DNA of 10,297 nt from positions 1 through 10,297 of the forward strand of contig SLAN01000272.1 of NCBI GenBank assembly GCA_007126865.1. The letters run 5' to 3'. The DNA is from Spirochaetales bacterium. Lineage in GTDB: Bacteria > Spirochaetota > Spirochaetia > DSM-27196 > SKKC01. Shown piece by piece: positions 6,203 to 10,297 of this stretch. The position numbers and the translations under genes are program-made. The notes beneath the pieces were generated by a model that saw nothing but the letters and a program-made list of their open reading frames with translations, was not told where the DNA came from and made no database searches. Positions within the stretch are counted from its first letter, which is position 1, and each line of letters starts with the position of its first letter.

Positions 6203-7816
6203 ATGCCCGCATTTTCTCGACGACCGGCGTTCGCTGTTCCGGCCCTCATACTTCTTTCGCTTATAGTCGCTATTGCCCTGTTGCTGCTACTGACCGATCG
6301 CAGGCCGGAAATCGACCGGCTCGATCCGTCGGTCGGTGCCGACGGTGAAGTCATCACAATCACCGGTCGCAACTTCGGCGATGAGCGCGGTACCTCGTCC
6401 GTGTGGATCGCCGGCCGGCGGCTGACCGCGTCGAGATATCTCGGTTGGAGCGACAGCGAAATCTCGGTTGCCCTGCCCGACTTCACCGAGTCCGGTCTTG
6501 TCGTGGTCGCTACCGATAGCGGGGAGAGTGAGGGAGTGCTCCTGCGCCACCGTGACGAAGTGCCTCGCGCCGGGGGCGAGGGACGGACGACCGCGCGAGT
6601 CTCCGGTTATTCGCCCGGGGATCCGGCGATCGGTGATGTTCTCGTTGTCGCCGGCGACGGATTCGGCGAGCGGCGAGCGGGCGCTGAGGTCGAGTTCACC
6701 GGACTCGACGGTGCTTCGGTTCGCCCGGCGCCGGACGATTACGCGTACGAGTACTGGTCACCGAACGAGATTCGGGTCCGTGTTCCGTCGGGAGCCATGA
6801 GCGGACCGGTATGGCTCGTCTTCCCGGGCGGGAATGAGACCGAGCGCTATTCGCTCGGTACGGTGGAGGTTCGTCGAGTCGGAGGAGAGAAACGGCTCGG
6901 TGATCGGTTGCAGAGTGTCGTTGAGCGAAATATACGGATTCGCGGATTGGAGGCGCGCGGGAGTGACGGCCGCCTGCTGTTCTGGATGCCGCGTGTCCCG
7001 GACCGCGTGCAGCAAAGGGAGGCGTTCGTTCTCTCCGAGAACGGTCCACAACCGCTGTCGCTCGACGATGAGATGCTTCTCTACGAATGGCGGACCGACC
7101 GAGCGGGGACGCGTGTCGGCATCCGTCGAAACGAGCTCTTCGAGCGGGCCGCCGTAACCAGCGATCTCAGTACGGGATCAGTTCGTACCAGCTATGATAC
7201 CGAATGGGAACTGTATCGGCGATACACCTCGTCTCGAGAGGGATTGTCCCTGGGTGAGCCGGTAGTCGAGACGAACGCATCAAGAGCCGGATCGAGCAAC
7301 CCGTTGCAGTTCGCACGCAACGTCTATTCATGGATGATCTCCAACGTAGAGTGGAGCGAGGAGGGAAGCGCCGATGTCGTCGAGGTGCTGGAAGACGGCA
7401 GGGGAAACTCCGCCGGAATTGCAGACGCCTTCGTTGCTGTCCTGCGCGCGGGTGGGGTTCCTGCCCGACCGGTCCGCGGCGTATTGGTCGTCGAGCCGGG
7501 TGAGATGCCGTTCTACAGTTGGGCGGAGTTCTTTTTGAGCGGTTTCGGCTGGGTGCCCGCCGATGTGGCGCGTGCAGCGGGAGCAGGCGAACACTATGGA
7601 ATCGGTGACAGTCTTGCGCTCGGTGAGCTGGACAATCGTGTCATAGAGTTTCGGGCCGGCATTCCCGAAACTCCGGTCTTTCACCCGGATGCGACACGTC
7701 ACCGTGATATCGGCGTGTATGCACCACGGGCGGTGGTGTACGAGAAGGAGTCCGGAGCGATCTCCAGCATCGACTGGCCGAATCCTGTATTGCTTGGAAC
7801 GCGAGAGGTCGATTGA
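6203..7816 (+). CDS. Membrane-anchored protein with two IPT/TIG domains and a degenerate transglutaminase-like domain
   Basis: The 537 residues begin with a single hydrophobic anchor (about 10-31) preceded by Arg residues, so the rest should face the periplasm. Two immunoglobulin-like IPT/TIG domains follow, at about 35-115 (P-E-I-D-R-L-D-P-S...I-T-I-T-G-R-N-F-G) and 130-222 (V-S-G-Y-S-P-G-D...V-V-A-G-D-G-F-G). A middle part of unknown fold leads to a transglutaminase-like core at about 350-460: the A-R-N-V-Y-S-W-M helix, then G-N-S-A-G-I-A-D-A-F-V-A-V-L-R-A-G-G-V-P and S-W-A-E-F-F-L-S-G-F-G-W-V-P-A-D. In active members these read G-x-C and H-A-W...D; here residue 403 is Ser and 438 is Tyr, with Asp454 kept. 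Hydrolase or transferase activity is therefore unlikely. It is the last gene of the sigma operon; ATG 6203 has no strong ribosome-binding site and probably relies on coupling. Confidence 0.85.
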   Translation: MPAFSRRPAFAVPALILLSLIVAIALLLLLTDRRPEIDRLDPSVGADGEVITITGRNFGDERGTSSVWIAGRRLTASRYLGWSDSEISVALPDFTESGLVVVATDSGESEGVLLRHRDEVPRAGGEGRTTARVSGYSPGDPAIGDVLVVAGDGFGERRAGAEVEFTGLDGASVRPAPDDYAYEYWSPNEIRVRVPSGAMSGPVWLVFPGGNETERYSLGTVEVRRVGGEKRLGDRLQSVVERNIRIRGLEARGSDGRLLFWMPRVPDRVQQREAFVLSENGPQPLSLDDEMLLYEWRTDRAGTRVGIRRNELFERAAVTSDLSTGSVRTSYDTEWELYRRYTSSREGLSLGEPVVETNASRAGSSNPLQFARNVYSWMISNVEWSEEGSADVVEVLEDGRGNSAGIADAFVAVLRAGGVPARPVRGVLVVEPGEMPFYSWAEFFLSGFGWVPADVARAAGAGEHYGIGDSLALGELDNRVIEFRAGIPETPVFHPDATRHRDIGVYAPRAVVYEKESGAISSIDWPNPVLLGTREVD

Positions 7817-7824
7817 GTACGCCG

Positions 7825-7839
7825 GCCGGGCGTCCCGGC
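7825..7839. terminator. GC-rich hairpin between convergent genes
   Basis: GCCGGG (7825-7830) pairs perfectly with CCCGGC (7834-7839) around a 3-base loop, eight bases after the stop of the TIG protein gene and 41 bases beyond the stop of the chemoreceptor gene on the other strand. An alternative fold pairs 7820-7825 with 7835-7840. No T tract follows on either strand, so efficiency is uncertain, but its position fits a bidirectional terminator. Confidence 0.5.
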
Positions 7840-7880
7840 GACACGCTCTCAGTAAGACCTTCCCAGTGACACTCGGCCGA

Positions 7881-10004
7881 CTATTCTTCCTGATCGGCAT
7901 CACGAAGGGTGATGCCGACTTCGTCGCTCAGACCGTCGCGCACGGCAGACGACTTCTTGTGCGTACCAGCCTCGTGGCCACCTGCTTCGTGCTCACCTGC
8001 CTCGTGGCCACCTGTATCGAGCGCTTCGGGTGTGTCGGATTTCTCCACCGGCTGCGCATCCTCTTCACCGACTGTCGTGTCGTCCGTCTCCGCGGTTTCT
8101 TCTGCGGCGGTGTTAATCGGCGGCTTCCCGGATTCGCCGTTTTCGGCCGAAGCGGTACCGGTCGAGAAAATGTGGAAGGTATCCAGCAGTTGCTGTACCT
8201 CCTGCATCCGTTCACGGTTCTGGTTGCTCGTGTTGTTCGTGACCACCATGCTCTCGAGAATCTCCTGGGCCCCCCGCTGTATCTCGCTCACACCATTCGT
8301 CACCTCCGCGGAGACACTCGCTGCGCTCTCCATGGCTCCCCGGATCTCGTCGCTGCGGCGGGCCATTTCCTTGGCATCGCGGGAGATACTCTCCGTGCTT
8401 TCAGTCACTTCGCTGCTCGACGCGAGCACTTCGCCGCTGCCGGAGGCAAGCTCCTGCATGCTCTGGGAAATCTCGGCGAGGGCGCTCGAAAGCGACTCCA
8501 TCTCTTTCTGTATTTCGTCGAATGCACTTGCCGACTGATCGCTGGAGTGAAGCGCCTCGCGGATTTTGTCGGTGATATCACGCAGATTCTCATCGATGCG
8601 AGCGGCGTTCTCGCTCGTGCTCTCGGCGAGCTTACGAATCTCCTCCGCCACAACGGCGAATCCTTTGCCCGCGTCACCGGCATGCGCACTTTCGATTGCA
8701 GCGTTCATTGAAAGGAGATGTGTCTGTTCGCTTACGCTGTTGATGATCTCGATTATCTCGAGCATATCGTCAATGGCCTGTGCAATCGAACGGATGGTAT
8801 CGTTGGTGCCGGTGATCTTCTCTGCGCCGCGCTGGACCGTCTCGCTCAGGTCATCGGCTCGACGCTTTCTCTCCTTCGCGAGGTTCGCAACGCTGCCGAC
8901 GTTCGCATTCATCTCTTCAATAGAGCTCGAAACGGTTGCCATACTGTCGGCCTGCCGTCCGATCCGATCGCGTAGGGTGCGTACGCTCTCGTCAATGGAT
9001 CCGACGTTTTCCGCCGAAGAGGAGATGCTCCCGTCGAGCGTGTGAAACTGTCCTCGAATATTCTCGATGTTCGATGTTATCTCATTGAGCGCCGATGTCG
9101 CCTCTTCGGTGGATGCGCCGAGATCGTTCTGAAGTGCGTCGGCCTGAACGACCGCAGCCTGAACCGCGGCGAAAAACCCGGATGTAGAGGCGATTACGCG
9201 GTTAATGTTCCGGCCGAGCTCACCGATATCGTCCTTGCCCTTGTCTTGAGACGAGACGGTGAAGTCACGGTCGGCGAGTCGGTCCATTACCGAGCCGAGA
9301 TTCTGAACGCGGGTGGTGAAGCGTCGCGTGAACACCACGAGAAACAGCGACCCGGCAATGATCGCCGCCAGGGTAACGCTCAGCGAGACGATGAGATTCT
9401 GCCGCATGATCGCCTCGGCGTTGAGCGCGATTGTATCGACCAGTTCGCCGAGTATACCAACGATGAAGTCGGCACCGCTTGCGACCGCCCGATCGATTCT
9501 GGTCTCCACACGTCCCATCTCCACAATGAGCGTTGGGTCGCTGTGTTCCAGCCGACGCAGCTCTAAGTGCAATCGGGTTACGCCCTGAACCGATAGTCCG
9601 CCCGGCAAATCGGCGGCGAGTATCCGCTCGATTCCGCTTTCGGCGCTGTCGAAGTCGGTTCCGATCGAGTTCCACACGTTCAGTGCTCCCTCGGCTCGCT
9701 CAGCGAGGGCATCGGGTAGTCGATGCCATTCCGGGTGCTCGGCTAAGCGTTCCATCGCCGTCTGGGCGCGCTCGCGTTGGCCGATGTAGTTCTCATAGAC
9801 GACCTCAAGCGGATTCCGTGAAATGAGCAGATTCTGCGTATATCGCATCGCGAGATTCGTTTCGCGGATCGCACGATGGGCGGTATCGGCAATTCGGTAG
9901 AGCTCCTGAGCGTTCACGGCCGTCCATACGAGAAAACCGACGCTTACGATAAACCCGCCCATGATCGTGATGATCGCGGCGTTGAGCTTCGTCGATATTT
10001 TCAT
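7881..10004 (-). CDS. Methyl-accepting chemotaxis protein
   Basis: This 707-residue transmembrane receptor passes ligand signals to the CheA/CheW array. A first membrane helix at about 9-31 and a second at about 203-226 bracket a helical periplasmic sensor region of about 170 residues, whose ligand I cannot predict. A HAMP domain (about 224-276) leads to a long coiled-coil signalling domain. Its hairpin tip, about 426-455, carries the hallmark [14 protein letters not shown], then [15 protein letters not shown]. Ser/Ala/Glu-rich helices around the tip are plausible methylation zones. From about 615 a 90-residue acidic tail follows, containing an H-E-A-G repeat and no CheR-tethering pentapeptide at its end. 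ATG 10004 opens directly at the first membrane helix, with a weak GAG ribosome site and a convincing promoter 20 bp upstream. It stands alone, without che genes nearby. Confidence 0.95.
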   Translation of the reverse strand: MKISTKLNAAIITIMGGFIVSVGFLVWTAVNAQELYRIADTAHRAIRETNLAMRYTQNLLISRNPLEVVYENYIGQRERAQTAMERLAEHPEWHRLPDALAERAEGALNVWNSIGTDFDSAESGIERILAADLPGGLSVQGVTRLHLELRRLEHSDPTLIVEMGRVETRIDRAVASGADFIVGILGELVDTIALNAEAIMRQNLIVSLSVTLAAIIAGSLFLVVFTRRFTTRVQNLGSVMDRLADRDFTVSSQDKGKDDIGELGRNINRVIASTSGFFAAVQAAVVQADALQNDLGASTEEATSALNEITSNIENIRGQFHTLDGSISSSAENVGSIDESVRTLRDRIGRQADSMATVSSSIEEMNANVGSVANLAKERKRRADDLSETVQRGAEKITGTNDTIRSIAQAIDDMLEIIEIINSVSEQTHLLSMNAAIESAHAGDAGKGFAVVAEEIRKLAESTSENAARIDENLRDITDKIREALHSSDQSASAFDEIQKEMESLSSALAEISQSMQELASGSGEVLASSSEVTESTESISRDAKEMARRSDEIRGAMESAASVSAEVTNGVSEIQRGAQEILESMVVTNNTSNQNRERMQEVQQLLDTFHIFSTGTASAENGESGKPPINTAAEETAETDDTTVGEEDAQPVEKSDTPEALDTGGHEAGEHEAGGHEAGTHKKSSAVRDGLSDEVGITLRDADQEE
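7894..7918. other. Perfect 10-bp hairpin in the last codons of the chemoreceptor gene
   Basis: TCGGCATCAC (7894-7903) pairs with GTGATGCCGA (7909-7918) around the 5-base loop GAAGG. It lies in the coding sequence ending 10 bp before the stop codon on the - strand, and also downstream of the + strand operon. It may help end or stabilise either transcript; no T tract follows. Confidence 0.4.
7954..8013. repeat. 15-bp tandem repeat inside the chemoreceptor tail
   Basis: Units at 7969-7983 and 7999-8013 are identical (GCCTCGTGGCCACCT), the unit at 7984-7998 differs at 3 positions, and 7954-7968 is a decayed copy. On the - strand they encode consecutive [15 protein letters not shown] and G-T-H-K-K, a histidine/glutamate-rich stretch at residues 665-684. 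Exact 15-base units imply recent slippage expansion in frame. Confidence 0.8.
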
Positions 10005-10024
10005 TGCATCACTCGATGCCCAGC

Positions 10025-10053
10025 ATTGTAGGGTGCCGACAGATTGCCTGCAA
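10025..10053 (-). promoter_or_regulatory. Predicted sigma-70 promoter of the chemoreceptor gene
   Basis: Read on the - strand, TTGCAG (10053-10048) is followed after exactly 17 bases by TACAAT (10030-10025), a 5-of-6 match to the -10 consensus; the -35 matches at TTG only. Transcription would begin near 10018, giving a leader of roughly 13 bases before ATG 10004. Confidence 0.55.
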
Positions 10054-10070
10054 CCCGAATATCGCCCCGA

Positions 10071-10088
10071 GCGTCGATACTTCGACGC
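10071..10088. promoter_or_regulatory. Inverted repeat between divergent promoters, candidate operator
   Basis: GCGTCGA (10071-10077) and TCGACGC (10082-10088) form a perfect 7+7 inverted repeat around TACT. It lies upstream of both predicted promoters (18 bp from the chemoreceptor -35 and 41 bp from the glyA -35), where a dimeric regulator or a small hairpin could act. Confidence 0.3.
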
Positions 10089-10129
10089 ATCTCTCTCTCG
10101 AGCGAGCGAAATCGATAAATCGGGTCACA

Positions 10130-10158
10130 TTGACACTCTCGGAGGGCTTCCCTATCCT
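10130..10158 (+). promoter_or_regulatory. Predicted sigma-70 promoter of glyA
   Basis: A perfect TTGACA (10130-10135) is followed after exactly 17 bases by TATCCT (10153-10158), which matches the first three and last bases of the -10 consensus. Transcription would start near 10165, leaving a leader of about 15 bases that contains the ribosome-binding site AAGGTGG at 10169-10175. Confidence 0.7.
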
Positions 10159-10179
10159 TGAGCGTTACAAGGTGGATTC

Positions 10180-10297
10180 ATGTCACAGACAACTATTGAG
10201 ACGACGGAATCTGTGCTGCGCACAGTCGATCCTGAACTGGCCGAGGCGGTTGCGCTGGAAGAGCGCCGACAGCTCGAGAAGATCGAGCTTATTGCCA
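10180..10297 (+). CDS. glyA: Serine hydroxymethyltransferase, N-terminal fragment (3' end outside window)
   Basis: Thirty-nine codons are visible before the window ends. The segment V-D-P-E-L-A-E-A-V-A-L-E-E-R-R-Q followed by K-I-E-L-I-A is the conserved start of GlyA, which continues in the family as S-E-N. The enzyme uses pyridoxal phosphate and tetrahydrofolate to interconvert serine and glycine and feeds the one-carbon pool in the cytoplasm. The start ATG 10180 is supported by AAGGTGG at 10169-10175, four bases ahead, and by a good sigma-70 promoter. The PLP-binding lysine and other catalytic residues lie outside the window, so the call rests on the N-terminal signature alone. It is divergent from the chemoreceptor gene. 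Confidence 0.82.
   Translation, partial: MSQTTIETTESVLRTVDPELAEAVALEERRQLEKIELIA

Noticed and set aside
7689..8711. 340-codon + strand frame overlapping the TIG gene end and the chemoreceptor gene
   Set aside because: It crosses two well-supported genes and the hairpin between them; its sequence shows no domain and only mirrors chemoreceptor codons.

Overview
The window looks like chromosomal core sequence from a GC-rich (roughly 60%), free-living spirochaete of the Spirochaeta/Alkalispirochaeta kind. The reasons are the sequence style of MurB (MNARCYG motif) and CysRS (GGVDHIPVHH variant), the gene order cysS - ECF sigma factor - membrane anti-sigma (which I recall also follows cysS in Treponema), the TIG plus transglutaminase-fold protein, and a large chemoreceptor. 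This placement is inference; no rRNA or other phylogenetic marker is present.

Layout, left to right. (1) The 3' end of a GH65 disaccharide phosphorylase gene, + strand, ends at 239 and is followed at once by a 12-bp hairpin. (2) A 193-bp spacer contains a degenerate 39-bp tandem repeat. (3) A large exported protein of unknown function runs 433-2007 (+). (4) murB, - strand, is convergent with it. (5) cysS, + strand, is divergent from murB. Then comes a tight + strand run: ECF sigma factor, membrane anti-sigma factor, small exported protein, and a membrane-anchored protein with two TIG domains and a transglutaminase fold. Their spacings (39 bp, 11-bp overlap, 1-bp overlap, 3 bp) imply cotranscription and translational coupling. 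(6) A convergent GC-rich hairpin separates this run from (7) a 707-residue methyl-accepting chemotaxis protein on the - strand. (8) After a 175-bp divergent promoter region comes the 5' end of glyA (+), cut by the window edge.

How the genes fit together. MurB (peptidoglycan precursor), CysRS (translation), GlyA (one-carbon metabolism) and GH65 (disaccharide use) are housekeeping or catabolic genes. The sigma/anti-sigma pair with two exported partner proteins looks like a self-contained envelope-sensing module. Its most striking member is the TIG/transglutaminase protein: it keeps the fold signature and the acidic residue but has Ser and Tyr where the catalytic Cys and His should be, so it is probably a non-enzymatic binding or sensing protein. 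I regard this module as the most interesting part of the window. I see no mobile elements, CRISPR arrays, rRNA or tRNA genes.
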